From: Linanthus parryae
Lineage: Eukaryota > Streptophyta > Magnoliopsida > Ericales > Polemoniaceae
Direction of reading: 5' to 3'
Assembly: GCA_023055425.1 (NCBI GenBank)
Contig: JALGPY010000002.1
Coordinates: 122,338,088-122,402,087 of the forward strand
DNA: 64,000 bases
Position 1 is the first letter of the stretch. Each line of letters starts with the position of its first letter. Below the pieces are notes generated by a model. That model was not told the origin of the DNA. It was given only the letters and a program-made list of their open reading frames with translations, and made no database searches. The position numbers and the translations under genes were made by a program. Shown here one piece after another: positions 41,861 through 53,072 of this stretch.

Positions 41861-42286
41861 TCTCGCACTCTGCTTTACTGGTTTGGATCGCGGGACAACA
41901 TCCAATCTGTGCATTGTTAAACCCGTGTCAATACCAGGAATGTCATCATATTCCCAGGCAAACACGTCCTTGTATTCCATCAGCAACTGCAGCAATTTCG
42001 CTTCTTCTTCGCCTTTGAGGTCCGCACTCAGAAAAACAGGCCTTTTCTTTTCCTTAGAGGGACATAGGAAAACTTATTTTAGTTCCTGTTTCTGCGGCTT
42101 TGGCTTGTCTTCCATGCACTCGGGCGCTTCTTTCAACTTGTCTTCCGGCACATCCAACCTCAGCTTGTCCTTTTCTGGGTCTTGCTCAAGTTGATTGATT
42201 TTCCCGGGGATATCCCCATGTTTGGATGGGGGTACCCCCGCGCACCTTCATATGCTGTAACATTTCTTTCCGTTGGAATAGAAGAT

Positions 42287-42896
42287 TTATATCTCCTTGC
42301 CTTTGTTGTCGTGCTTTACCACCCTCTTTAGGGCGTACACATTCCTCTTTTGGTAAGCAACTTGTGGCACCTCTTCACGTGCGGGCACCTTCTCCTTAGC
42401 ATCTTCCCTTGTCACCATCACTCCTGTCGGTGACTGATCTTTGATATCCTCCCATCGAGGCAGAGGGGTTGGGTTGAATGGCCCCGGTGTCTGCTCATCT
42501 GCCATTTTAGTGAACCACACTGTCTCGGTGAGATGCGCCTCATTCAGATTAAAGGGATTCGTGGAGGCTGGTATCTCGACTACCCTGCCATTCCAAATGG
42601 CCTTCATCACTTGGTGAGCTGTTTAAGGAACCGCGTCAAAGCGATGGATCCACACCCGGCCTATGATCATGTGATACGTAGTGTTTGCCTCAATGACATA
42701 GAACTTGGCAGAACACTTGATCTTCCCTATTTGGAGACCTAAGCGGATCCAGCCCACTGTCATCCTGGAGGCGCTTCCGAATCCCATCAGCAAGGATGGG
42801 CGCCTAACAATCTTCTTCTCAGAAATCCCTGCCAACTTCAAGGTATTGAGCAAGACCACATTGACGGCCGCTCCTCCATCAACGAATGCCCTTTTG
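42287..42896 (-). pseudogene. Tat element protease, C-terminal part, and linker to RT
   Basis: AFVDGGAAVNVVLLNTL near 42855-42890 holds the aspartic protease site in the DGG form typical for Tat/Athila-type elements, followed by RMTVGWIRLGL and TTYHMIIGRVWIHRF. The linker carries KAIWNGRVVEIPAST and MADEQTPGPFNP. The protease N-terminus lies across LINE D at 48571 and beyond (KPLYVKAVINDVE), so the LINE splits the enzyme about ten codons before its active site. The ends match once the LINE and one target duplication are set aside. Confidence 0.82.
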
Positions 42897-42910
42897 AACT
42901 CGACATCATT
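42897..42910 (+). repeat. target-site duplication of LINE D, left
   Basis: AACTCGACATCATT, repeated exactly at 48557-48570. Confidence 0.95.
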
Positions 42911-42961
42911 TTTTTTTGGGGTAAAAATGTTAATTTTGGATCAAACGGGAGAAAATCAGTA

Positions 42962-42988
42962 CAGGTTTACAAGGGGCATTCCCCAGGT
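42962..42988 (-). other. LINE 3'-terminal hairpin module, copy 5
   Basis: On the minus strand CTGGGGAATGCCCCTTG then TAAACCTG, about 50 bases before the polyA end of LINE D. Confidence 0.82.
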
Positions 42989-43001
42989 AAAACTAAAGTG
43001 G

Positions 43002-46000
43002 TTACACACAACCACACAATAACCAACACACAAAGTAGCAGAAAAGAAAAATTACACCTAAACTGCTAGTGTCATCAAAAACAAAATTGTCAAGTGACAA
43101 TACAATCTGTCTAGCAATAACAGTGGGAGGCTTCTCAATCTTCTTGTGAAATCTTGCATTTCTTTCAAGACAGATATAGTAGACAAGAGAACTGATGCAT
43201 CTCTTCATAAGAGCCTTCCTTGTGGATCCACCTTTCAAAGAGACCCCCAACTCAGTAATTAGCTGATTCCAAGATACTCTTTGCAAACTAAAAGAAAACT
43301 GGTTCTCAATAATTTGAAGAACCTGATCAGAGAATGCACATGCAAAGAATAGGTGGTCATGGTTTTCACTGTTTTGTTTACATAGTAAACACAGTGAAGA
43401 TGATGATACTCCCCAGGCAACAAGGCGATCAGCAGTAGAGAGTTTGCAACTAATTGCCAACCAGAACATAAAACTGAATCTAGGAATGTGATTTGGGAAC
43501 CAACATAAGTGCCACTAATCAACAACAGGACCAGCTTTCCTTAGAGAATTCCAAGCTTTAGAGATTGAGAATTTCTCCAGAGAACCATCCAGCCACTTGA
43601 GACAGTCAACACCCTCAGAATCCAATCCCAGTGCTCTAGATTGTTGTTCAAGGACTTTAATATCAACATGGTGATTACTAGGCCAGACAAACAAGTTATC
43701 TTGCAATAATAATTGTACCTTGGCCTGTCTAGGAATAGCTGCATCATAGAGGAGTCTGGTGGGAAACAAACTCATGATGGGACCTGAAGGCAGCCAGTAG
43801 TCCCACCACAAATAAACCAGATCACCTTTGCCAACAACCCAGAAGCAGAATTTTCTAATCTCCTTCTTAAGTGTATGTGCTTTCCTCCAAAACCAAGAAG
43901 CTCCTTGGGGACAATCAAAACTCCAGAAACACCTCCCTTTAAGCAGATTTGAATGAGCCCATCTAGCCCAAAGAGAACCAGATTTAAAAGAGATGATGTT
44001 CCATATCTGTTTGGTAATAGCTGCTTTGTTCCACACTTTTGAAAGCTTGATTCCAAGGCCTCCTTCCCTGTATGGTAAACACACTCTGTCCCAGGCCACT
44101 TTAGCTCCAGAAAGTTTCATTTCTGCCCCAGAACATAGGAAACTTCTAAGAATTTGGTCAATCCTTTTAAGCACTCCTGCTGGTAAAATAAAAATTGAAG
44201 CCCAGTAAATTTGAATGGCAAATAGAACAGATTTAACAAGTTGTAATCTCCCTGCATATGACAAGTACTTGGAAGTCCAGCTACAAACTCTGCACATAAT
44301 TCTGTCAATAAGTGTTTTGCAGTCAGCAGCAGTCAATTTGGTAGTAATAAAGGGGACTCCCTGATACCTTACTGGGAGATGGCCAATTTCAAAACCAAAA
44401 GCATCAAGAATGCTTTTCTTTGTAGGATCATCCACATTTGAGAAGAATACATTACTCTTCTGGAGATTAGGGTAGAGTTCTGAAAGAGATGAGAACTTGT
44501 TGATGGCAGTCTTAATTGGTAACACAGCATTGAGAGTTCCAGAACCAAATACAAGTAAATCATCAGCAAAACGAAGATGAGTAATTGCCTCTTTCTTGCT
44601 TTTAGGGTGGAACTTAAATTGTGGATGAGCAGCTGCAGATGCCAAACAACCAGCAAGAACTTCCATAACAATCACAAATAGGTATGGTGACACTGGGTCC
44701 CCTTGTCTTAGCCCCTTAGCACCATCAAAATACCCTTTATGTTCCCCATTCAAAGCAATAGAGTATGAAGCAGTAGAGATACAACTTTTGATCCATCCAA
44801 TCATCTTGTCTGGAAAATTCATGCACTTCAAAACATCAAGAAGGAATTCCCATCTCACATTGTCATATGCTTTCATGAGGTCAACTTTGAGTGCACATCT
44901 TGGCAAACTAGATTCAAGGTGGTAGCCTTTCAATAGCTCTTGTGAGAGGAAAATATTATCAACAATAAATCTCCCTTCAACAAAGGCAGATTGTGAGCTA
45001 TGGATCAGAAAATCCAGGATTGGTTTAATCCTATTAGCAACAATTTTAGATATGCATTTGTATGTATTGTTGCAACAAGAGATAGGCCTAAAGTCTTTCA
45101 CCTGAGATGGATGGTCAACTTTGGGGACAAGAGTAATACAAGTAGCATTGATTGCTTTCACCATATTACCAGTGATAAAGAACTCCTTTACCCCTGCAAT
45201 AACATCATCTTTGATTGTCTCCCAACTTGCTTTAAAAAAACCATTAGAGAACTCATCTGGGCCTGGTGCTTTGTTAGGAGGGAGGCTAAGAAAAGTGTCC
45301 TCAATCTCTTTGTCAGTAATTTCACTGACCATGGCTTCTTGTTGCAGAGAAGTCAATTGTGATCTCACATATGGTCTCACTGCTTCAATCCCATCATAAG
45401 TGTTTGTGTGCTTCTTCCCCAGGAGGCAAGTAAAATAGTCAATAAACTCCTTCTCCACAAGTTTTGGATCTGTGATTACCAACCCTTCTGAATTCTGAAT
45501 GCTGACAATCCTTGACCTTGCCTGATTACTTCTAACACATCTATGGAAAAAAGCAGAGTTCTTGTCCCCTAGATTGAGCCAAGTGACCCTAGATTTCTGC
45601 CTAGCAAATTCCTCTTCTGCATAGCTGATCTTCTTGTAGTTCTGGATCAAGATCTTCTCCTTCTCTCTCAATTCCTTATTTTGTGGATCACTGTTTAACA
45701 GAGACTGGCATTCTTCAAGATCTTCCAAAGCAGTTTGTACTTTCTCAGAAATTCTCCCAAAGTGAAGAGAGTTAAACTTCTTAAGGGGGCCTTTAAGAAG
45801 CTTAAGTTTCCTTGCTAACCTGTACAAGTCACTGCCAGGGACTTGTGTGCTCCATTTATCCTCAACCAAAGCTGCATACCCTTCATGCTTGGTCCACATA
45901 TCATAAAATTTGAAAGGTTTTACCACTTTAGGGACAGACCCTCCAAGAGCAATAACAACAGGAGAATGATCTGAAGATAATGTAGGTAAGAAACAAGATG

Positions 46001-46641
46001 ATGAAAATGGAAAGTTTTTGTCCCATTCCATATTCATAAACACCCAGTCAATCTTTGTGGAGATCAAATTTTCAATCTGTCTGTTAGACCAGGTTAGTCT
46101 CATACCTGTACTTCTCAGCTCTTCCACCTCCAGTTTGTTGATACAACTGTCAAATTCATCCATGATTGTAGGCCATTGGTTACTACCCCCCACTTTGTCA
46201 TTTGGAGTTCTGATGGCATTGAAATCTCCTAAGAGAATCCAGCTATGTGCATAACAGGTAGTAGAAAGCAGCTCAAGGTCCTTCCATAAAGCTCTTCTAA
46301 GCATTGGGTCATTTCTAGCATAAACAATTGTAGCAAGAAAGCACACCCCATCAGAGCATCTCTTGATTCTGCAATGAATGAGTTGATCAGTCTCAAACAA
46401 CTTTGTAACATGAACAAAATTTGGGTTCCAAGCAAGCCAGATCCTACCCATTTCTGAATGACTGTAATTATCCTCAAAAGACCAATGTCTAGACAATGCT
46501 TTTCTAACAAAAGAGGCATTACAGGCTTTGATTTTAGTTTCAAGTAAACCAACAAAACAAAGACTTTCCTTATTTACAATAAGTCTTACATCACTTTGCC
46601 TTACAGGATCATTAAGACCCCTAACAAGAACAAAAATTCAT
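43002..46641 (-). pseudogene. LINE D ORF2: endonuclease, reverse transcriptase, zf-RVT
   Basis: The ATG at 46641 begins MNFCSC but a deletion of several bases removes the WNTR part, so the frame is lost; the correct frame runs from about 46610 (GLNDP). Endonuclease: GDFNAIRTP, TKIDWVF and SDHSPVV. RT: FRPISCCNNTYK, DLMKAYDNVRW, RGLRQGDPVSPYLF, catalytic FADDLLVF, then PVRYQGVPFIT. A TAG at 43515-43517 replaces a tryptophan that LINE C has in VDWWHLCW, and the zf-RVT part (CLLCKQNSENHDHLFFAC) follows in the same frame. The C-terminus reads past the LINE C stop by about 22 hydrophobic residues. Only two lesions separate it from a full-length frame. Confidence 0.93.
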
Positions 46642-46664
46642 GGAGACAAAAGAAGGAACAGGGA

Positions 46665-48287
46665 TTAGAACTTCCCTCTCCTCTGCCTAGACAGAGCACC
46701 TCCATTCAACTGATTACCCCCTGATTTCCTATTAGATGCTCTCTGTTTGGCAAGTGCCAGAGAGTACCTCTGTTTAGCTTCCTTGTTCTTCTGGCTTTTG
46801 CTCTTAACAGTAGACCATTCTTCATCAACACTGGTCACAGGAGAGTTCCTCAAAGCTGGGATCAAGTTTTGCAAAGGTGTAGCAGCCACATTGTCTTGCT
46901 CATCAGCTAGAACTGGGAAATTAAGAGGACTGGTCACAATTGTATCAGTGCTCAGACAGTTGATTCTTTCCACAGTGGACAAAAAACTTTCAATAACAGG
47001 AGAGGTAGCAGGACATTCAGATTCACAAACCATGGGGTTGTTTGTGGGAAGACCAATATTGTATGCCTGTAAAGTCTCACCCAAGAGTGTAGTATCAAAC
47101 TCATCCAGAATTTCCTCTTCTTCCTCAGAACAAGAAGAACCAAGAGCTGCATCTCTATGGTCATCAGTACCCTTATAGCTACATGAGGGGATATCCCCCA
47201 GATTGCCACAATGGATGTCAAACTTAGGCAAAGAGACTTTTTGGAGCTGATCAATAAGGTCAATATGGTTAGGTTCAACTTCAACCACATTCTTACCTTT
47301 TTCCTCAATTGGCTTCCACTTCTTTCCAGCAGCCACAGGGTTGAGAGGGAATGGGGGGCACCTGTGTCCAAACACTTTACATTGTAGACATAAAGGAGGA
47401 AACCAGGGGTACTCAAATTGGACATCCACTTCTTCACCCAAAGCGCAAACTGTGAATTTTTTGGGTGGCAGCTTGTTGGCTTCAATATCAATACACACTC
47501 TAGCAAATGATGTTCTTGTACCATTCTTAGTTTGTTCATCTGCACCAAGTGGAATACCAATTGCACTACTAACAAAGCTCAATCCCTCCTCTGTCCACAT
47601 ATCAAGAGGAAGATTATAACAGTTAACCCACATTGGGACTCTAGAGGCATTGGACTTCTTCAAATCCATCATTGGTTTCCATGGCTTTAAGGTAAGTGAT
47701 CTCCCTCCTACATCCCAGGGACCATTCTCCAAGATTTTAGCACACTCTTGTAGGTTTTCAAACCTGAATATGAAGACCCCATCAGCATTTGCAGAAACTG
47801 ACTTAAGTCCATGTTTCCCCCACATTTTAGTCACTGTATTCTTCACAAACATGAATGGGAGATTCTTCCCCAGAACAAAACCCACCAGACATGTTTCCCA
47901 ACGCTTACGACCAAGAACAGCGATAGAGTCAGGGACAGAGAGCTTACCATCAACAAGCTCTGCTTTAGGGTTGAAGGTCAGTTTAAAATCAGGGTCAAAA
48001 CGGTTGGTTCTCCCCTTCCAAGCCGTTGGAACAGCGGGAATAGCAGTTGAGGAAGCATTAAGTGGAGGAAACTCCTCAACTACCTCTGGATCTGGGACTG
48101 TAGACGAATCTCCCGCTTTAGTTGGTTCGAATCTTACTTCAATAGGAAGAAAACTTGGGTGGATGAACTTCTCGGGAAGTGTGCGACCTTGGGGTTGCTG
48201 CTTTCGACCACCAGACGGTGGCGATGGTGGTGGCGACCGTTTGTCTGGCAATCTGGGGAAGGGTGTTGAGATCCGAGAGTTAGGCAT
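46665..48287 (-). CDS. LINE D ORF1 protein (DUF4283 and zinc-knuckle-like), intact
   Basis: 540 residues without a break, from MPNSRISTPFPRLPDK (ATG at 48287). N-terminus proline-rich; DUF4283 at roughly 100-260 (FKLTFNPKAELVDGK, CLVGFVLGKNLPFMFVKN, ENGPWDVGGR, NLPLDMW, FARVCIDIEA); the knuckle CLQCKVFGHRC near 300, followed by a proline-rich turn; an acidic middle (SEEEEEILDEFD); and a basic C-terminus SRQRRGKF. It is the RNA-binding partner of ORF2. The stop is followed after 23 bases by the ORF2 ATG. It serves as the reference for the broken ORF1 copies of LINE C and LINE E. Confidence 0.93.
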   Translation of the reverse strand: MPNSRISTPFPRLPDKRSPPPSPPSGGRKQQPQGRTLPEKFIHPSFLPIEVRFEPTKAGDSSTVPDPEVVEEFPPLNASSTAIPAVPTAWKGRTNRFDPDFKLTFNPKAELVDGKLSVPDSIAVLGRKRWETCLVGFVLGKNLPFMFVKNTVTKMWGKHGLKSVSANADGVFIFRFENLQECAKILENGPWDVGGRSLTLKPWKPMMDLKKSNASRVPMWVNCYNLPLDMWTEEGLSFVSSAIGIPLGADEQTKNGTRTSFARVCIDIEANKLPPKKFTVCALGEEVDVQFEYPWFPPLCLQCKVFGHRCPPFPLNPVAAGKKWKPIEEKGKNVVEVEPNHIDLIDQLQKVSLPKFDIHCGNLGDIPSCSYKGTDDHRDAALGSSCSEEEEEILDEFDTTLLGETLQAYNIGLPTNNPMVCESECPATSPVIESFLSTVERINCLSTDTIVTSPLNFPVLADEQDNVAATPLQNLIPALRNSPVTSVDEEWSTVKSKSQKNKEAKQRYSLALAKQRASNRKSGGNQLNGGALSRQRRGKF

Positions 48288-48556
48288 CTCGGATCCAAGG
48301 AAGAAGACGGTTGGTTAACCGCCAAGGCAAGAAACCCTAGTTTTGGCCAAAGCAGATACCAAATCGACGTGAAAACTCGAACAAAATCACTCAAGACAAC
48401 CGGGACACTCACACCCTGAAAGATCGGAGATCGATGGTGGTAGTCACAAGCAGATTTGCCTCAAGAACACTAGATTCTTACGGGTTTCATAGTGGAGGTA
48501 GCCGAAGGGTTAGAGAGAGGTCAGAGAAAACTCTCTCACTAGAAACATCTCGTGTT

Positions 48557-48570
48557 AACTCGACATCATT
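48557..48570 (+). repeat. target-site duplication of LINE D, right
   Basis: AACTCGACATCATT, identical to 42897-42910. Confidence 0.95.
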
Positions 48571-50505
48571 GATTACTGCTTTTACGTACAAGGGCTTCTG
48601 ATGGCTCGAGTCTGTCTTCTTGTCGCTTTCAGAGAATGTCATTATCTTCTTTGTCGAGCGAGAGGCCCTGACAACTCTTCCATTGGAGACGACGATGTCC
48701 TCCTCGAAGTCCTCTGCTACTCTGAGAATTGCCTTTGTCATTTCCTTCCGACACTTCTCAGAAAAACTCAGGTCATCAAAGAACTTTTTGAAACCATGTG
48801 ACGCTTTCATCCTTTCGGCATGCGAGTCCTCAGTGTCCATGCTATAATCCTCATCGTCATGGACTTCGGCTACGACAGACAGCCCATCTTCGGCGATCTC
48901 CTCGAGGTCCATGATTGTGATCATGGCTACCTCCTTGTCTTTCGGATCTTGCTCTGCATGGGCCAGGAGTGGATTATTGCGCACGTCTTGCCTCTGGTCG
49001 CTGACAATCAGCTCTCCTTCCTTCATCCTTCTGCTTAAAAGGTGCCTGAGCTTCTTGCAGTCAGCTGTCGAGTGCATAACTATTCCGTGGCACACACACC
49101 ACTTCGGTTCCCTTACCATCTCCCTTGAGGGTGTCCTTTCAAGTGAAGGTAGGACCCCATCTTTGCGCCACTGCTTGCATAGATCGATCACCTCCTCCAG
49201 AGAACATGGCAGAGGCGGGGCGACTGAGGTCGAAACCCCGTGTTGCTTGTGTGGCGAAACTGTGTTGACTTCAGCTTCGCCCCCCCTCTTGTAGCTAAAC
49301 CTACCGATATTGAAAGTCGGTCCCCCTGGGGATTGCTCGGGAGCATGCTTCTTCTTCTGCCTCTCAACTATAGGCTCTATATTCTTTGTACATTCGATTA
49401 ATTTTGAAAAAGTGGGCATTTGCAGATTAATGAACATACCCTTGTATTCGTCTCGCATCCCATGGAGACATATCTCTATGAGCCGGCTTTCGAGCACTTC
49501 ATCCCTGCACTCCAGTGACTTTGCTCTGAACTGTTTGATGAATGTAACTCCATCCTCGTCACGCTTCAGGTACATTCGCGACAAGTGGATCATCGTAACC
49601 TTCTCCTCCACCTGGAAGAACTTGGTATAAAACTTCTTGACCATGTCATCCCAGGTCTTGATAGAGCCAGCCTCCAGCGTTCTGTACCATTTATACGCGA
49701 CGTTTCCCAAAGACTTTGGGAACTCACGCATCAGCAGGTTGGAGTCAATCCCGTGCGGCGCCATCACGTCGATGAAGCGCATGACGTGCTCCTTGCATTC
49801 CCATTGACATCGTAAAATTTATCCCACTTAGGGGCCTTGTACCCTGCAGGGTTGGGCATCAAATAGATCTCACGCGGGATAGGAGGTGCTGTCAACTTTC
49901 GGGATGATGGTGTCTGTAAAACACTGGTTGGCATGAAAGTTATCTATACGCTGCTCCAAAGCCGTCATGCTTGTCGATGCACTTCCTCCCACAGTAGGGG
50001 AAAGGGTTGCAACTGGTGGAGACACGTATGTAACGGTTGGATTAAGGGTGTAAGCCACATTGCTTACGGTTGCTGGTGGAGAAAGCAGGGAGTACTGTGG
50101 CTTGACATTGAAAGGAATTCCCGGTAATTGGGAAGCAGGTGTGATAAGGGATGGCTGAGCAATTTGCATTTGGGTAGTAGGTGGCTGGACCATTGCTGGT
50201 GGGCTTTGCAAACTGGGATTAGATGGTGTAGGCGTTACCTCTGTTCCCTGGGAGACAGGGGTTGCAGTTCCTCGAGGGACGGTGGTTCCCCGTGCCGGAT
50301 TTTGGGAAAGAGATCCCAAAAATGACATTATCTGGGCCATCTTTGCAGACTGAGCCTGGAGAACTTTCGCCTGGCTCTGGAGAGTGGCATTCAAAGTCTC
50401 CAAGGTGGGAGTACCACCAGCTGCCGTGGAATTGTGGCGGGTCTCCTCCCCTGAAGTCGTCTCGGTGTAAGGGGATTTCTTGCTGACATCTTCATCATGA
50501 GACAT
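48571..50505 (-). pseudogene. Tat element gag and start of protease
   Basis: ATG at 50505 (MSHDEDVSKKS) follows the primer region. The N-terminal 200 residues are proline-, threonine- and glutamine-rich. After a frame break near 49800 the gag core reads MREFPKSLGNVAYKWY, IKTWDDMVKKFYTKFF, FIKQFRAKSLECRDE and EICLHGMRDEY, a retrotransposon gag domain that forms the particle. A zinc knuckle of the Tat type, CVCHGIVMHSTADC, lies near 49050-49095. The C-terminal 120 residues are acidic and lead to KPLYVKAVINDVE, the beginning of the protease, where LINE D cuts the gene. Confidence 0.88.
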
Positions 50506-50544
50506 GGTCGCTTGCAAGGGTAAGTTCACGTCGGGTTCACAAAA
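50506..50544 (-). other. Tat element leader with presumed primer site
   Basis: On the minus strand the LTR end TACACA is followed by TTTTGTGAACCCGACGTGAA and then CTTACCCTTGCAAGCGACC up to the gag start. The primer tRNA was not identified; the site is inferred from position only. Confidence 0.4.
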
Positions 50545-51155
50545 TGTGTACATGAGAATCCTTTGAGGAAGATTCAACGTACACTAAGAACATGGAATGA
50601 GAAACACAGGAGAGGTAGGGTAGTGAGTAGGGAGAGAGTAAGACGATAGCAATTGTATGAGAGAGAGACAGAGTTTTGGCAGAGCTTCCGCGTAGTTCAG
50701 ATGATTAGTGTTAGTAAGGAAGGGTTAACGATCCTATATATAGTGGACAATATGACCGTTGTAGTGGGTTAATGCGCCCATTAATAGTGGCATAATTACC
50801 TTAACCACAACGGCACCTTCGTCCGCGTATATAGGGACTGTTACGCACTTCGTCCGCGTATACCGGAACCGTTATGAGGGTGACCGGGTTTATGGAGCTC
50901 GTGGCCATAAATCTCTCAAAGCAGTTAGTAAAGGTCGCGCGCGGGCTTTGTTGTCGCTCGCGCGCGACGGAACTTACTCTAGCCTCCAAACCACTAAGTC
51001 CCTACAAGTCCCGTGTGGTGATATGCGAGGACCCTGTCTCGCAGCCCCCACGTGGATCAGCGCGGGTGGTGATCCTGTGTGAGTGGAGCACAGCTAGGTG
51101 TGCTAGATGACTGCCACGTGGCTGTGATCTGTCTGTCTGGAAAGCACTATCTACA
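50545..51155 (-). mobile_element. Tat LTR 2 (5' LTR of the minus-strand element)
   Basis: 611 bp, same ends and length as LTR 1. On its right it is followed by GTTGGGTAAGG, a repeat of Sirevirus sequence at 30740, and not by the TTCTG target duplication; this marks a rearranged junction. Confidence 0.9.
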
Positions 51156-51387
51156 GTTGGGTAAGGAAGTGAGTGGTATTGCAGGTTGTCACCAAGAGCA
51201 TAGAGCAGAAGTGGATTATGGATAGTGGTTGCTCTAGACACATGAGTGGCAAGAGTTCTTTATTCACCGAACTGAAAGAAGAATCAGGAGGGACAATCAC
51301 ACTTTTTTTTGGTAACTGGGACAATCACACTTTATGACAACGGAAAATGCAACATTATAGGAATTGGCAAAGTTGGTAATGGTTCTG
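51156..51387 (+). repeat. duplicated Sirevirus protease segment (copy 2)
   Basis: A 232-bp repeat of 30740-30971, with substitutions such as GAAGAATC for GAACAATC and including the same 12-base insertion in a duplicated GGGACAATCACACTTT. It ends TTCTG like the first copy and is followed by LTR 3. Confidence 0.92.
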
Positions 51388-51998
51388 TGTGTACATGAAA
51401 ATCCTTTGAGGAAGATTCAACGTACACCAAGAACAGGGAATGAGAAACACAGGAGAGGTAGGGTAGTGAGTAGGGAGAGTGTAAGACGATAGCAACTGTA
51501 TGAGAGAGAGACAATGTTTTGGCAGAGCTTCCGCGTAGTTCAGGTGATTAGTGTTAGTAAGGAAGGGTTAACGATCATATATATACTGTAGAATATGACC
51601 GTTGTAGTAGGTTAATGTGCCCATTAATGGCGGCTTAATTACCTTAACCACAACGGCACGTTCGTCCGCATATATAGGGACTGTTACGCACTTCGTCCGC
51701 GTATACCGGAACCGTTATGAGGGTGACCGGGTTTATGGAGCTCGTGGCCATAAATCTCTCAAAGCAGTTACTAAAGGTCGCGCGCGGGCTTTGTTGTCGC
51801 TCGCGCGCGACGGAACTTACTCTAGCCTCCAAACCACTAAGTCCCTACAAGTCCCGTGTGGTGATATGCGAGGGCCATGTCTCGCAGCCCCCACGTGGAT
51901 CAGCGCGGGTGGTGATCCTGTGTGTGTGGAGCATAGCTAGGTGTGCTAGATGACTGCCACGTGGCTGTGATCTGTCTGTCTGGAAAGTACTATCTACA
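51388..51998 (-). mobile_element. Tat LTR 3, solo-like LTR at the original insertion site
   Basis: 611 bp, flanked by TTCTG on both sides (51383-51387, 51999-52003). It therefore looks like a solo LTR in its original target, although LTR 1, the body and LTR 2 lie to its left. To its right the Sirevirus reading resumes. Confidence 0.88.
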
Positions 51999-52003
51999 TT
52001 CTG
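51999..52003 (+). repeat. target-site duplication of the Tat element, right
   Basis: TTCTG directly after LTR 3, matching 30967-30971. Confidence 0.8.
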
Positions 52004-52502
52004 AAAATTATATTTCGGATGTTTATCTTGTAGATGGTTTGAAGTTTAATTTGCTTAGTATATCTCAATTGTGTGATAAAGGCATTATTTTTATATTTGA
52101 CAAGGAGAAATGTGTGGTGCAAGATGAAAAATCTGGCAATTACATTCTTACTGCTCCAAGATCAAACAATGTTTACTACTTTAATACTAACAAAGTTGCA
52201 GGAGAAAGTCTGAAATGTCTCAAGGCTTTGAAATAGGATTCAAAGCTTTGGCATAAAAAGCTTGGACATATCATCTTGCATACACTGAAAAAACTAGTCT
52301 CTGAAGACTTGGTCAGAGGATTGCCATCCATCAAGTTCAAAGATGAAGAAGTATGCAAAGCTTGTGCTCAAGGAAAACAGACAAGGAGCTCATTCAAGCC
52401 TAAGAACTTTGTAAGTGCTACCACCTATTGAACTGCTTCACATGGATCTATGTGGTCCTATGAGAGTTCCATCTCCAAAAGGTAAGAAGTATATGCTGAT
52501 TA

Positions 52503-52742
52503 TTGTAGATGATTTGTCTAGATTTACTTGGGTAATGTTTTTTTTTAAGAGAAAATTCCAGTTTGGAAATTCAGATAGTGCCTCGGAATTTTCTATTAAA
52601 AACATTACCCAAGTAAATCTAGACAAATCATCTACAATATGTAGATGATTTGTAAAAATCATCTACAATATGTAGATGATTTGTCTAGATTTACTTGGGT
52701 AATGTTTTTAATAGAAAATTCCGAGGCACTATCTGAATTTTC
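52503..52742. repeat. snap-back palindromic duplication in integrase
   Basis: A segment around GTAGATGATTTGTCTAGAT occurs forward (52505), inverted (52618-52636) and forward again (52672). Inverted arms 52565-52636 and 52671-52742 pair over about 72 bases; the spacer between them is itself palindromic. The third copy continues into normal integrase sequence. Confidence 0.88.
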
Positions 52743-53072
52743 AAAACTGTTTAAAGAGCTACAATCATTGTAAAACCTGCCTGTTGCTTCAATAAGGAGT
52801 GATCATGGCAGAGAATTTGATCAACTAGAGTTTGATTTATTCTATACCAAGTTTGGTATATCTCACAACGTTTTTGATCCTATAGCTCCTCAACAAAATG
52901 GTGTTGTTGAAAGGAAAAACAGAACTCTTGAGGACATGTCTAGGAAATGCTTTTGTAAAACAAGTTACCATAGTCTTTTTGGGCAGAGGCTCTCAACACT
53001 GCAAATTACATTATGCCTAATTAGGCCTATTTTAAATAAGACTCCTTATGAACTTTTCAAAGGAAGAAAGCT

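Larger units (their letters stand above)
42911..48556 (-). mobile_element. LINE D, full-length L1-type LINE (family I)
   Basis: It is bounded by exact 14-bp duplications and inserted in the protease gene of the Tat element. It runs from a 5' UTR beginning ACGAGATGTTTCTAGTGAGA (element strand) to the hairpin module and T-run at 42911. ORF1 is intact; ORF2 has a small deletion near its start and one stop. The 5' UTR (48288-48556) and 3' UTR (42911-43001) contain no other gene. Confidence 0.96.

Noticed and set aside
38505..42896. Possible pararetrovirus (caulimovirus-like) origin of the Gypsy-type RT and protease
   Set aside because: LTRs, polypurine tract, integrase and a second RNase H are present and there is no movement or coat protein; a Tat retrotransposon explains everything.
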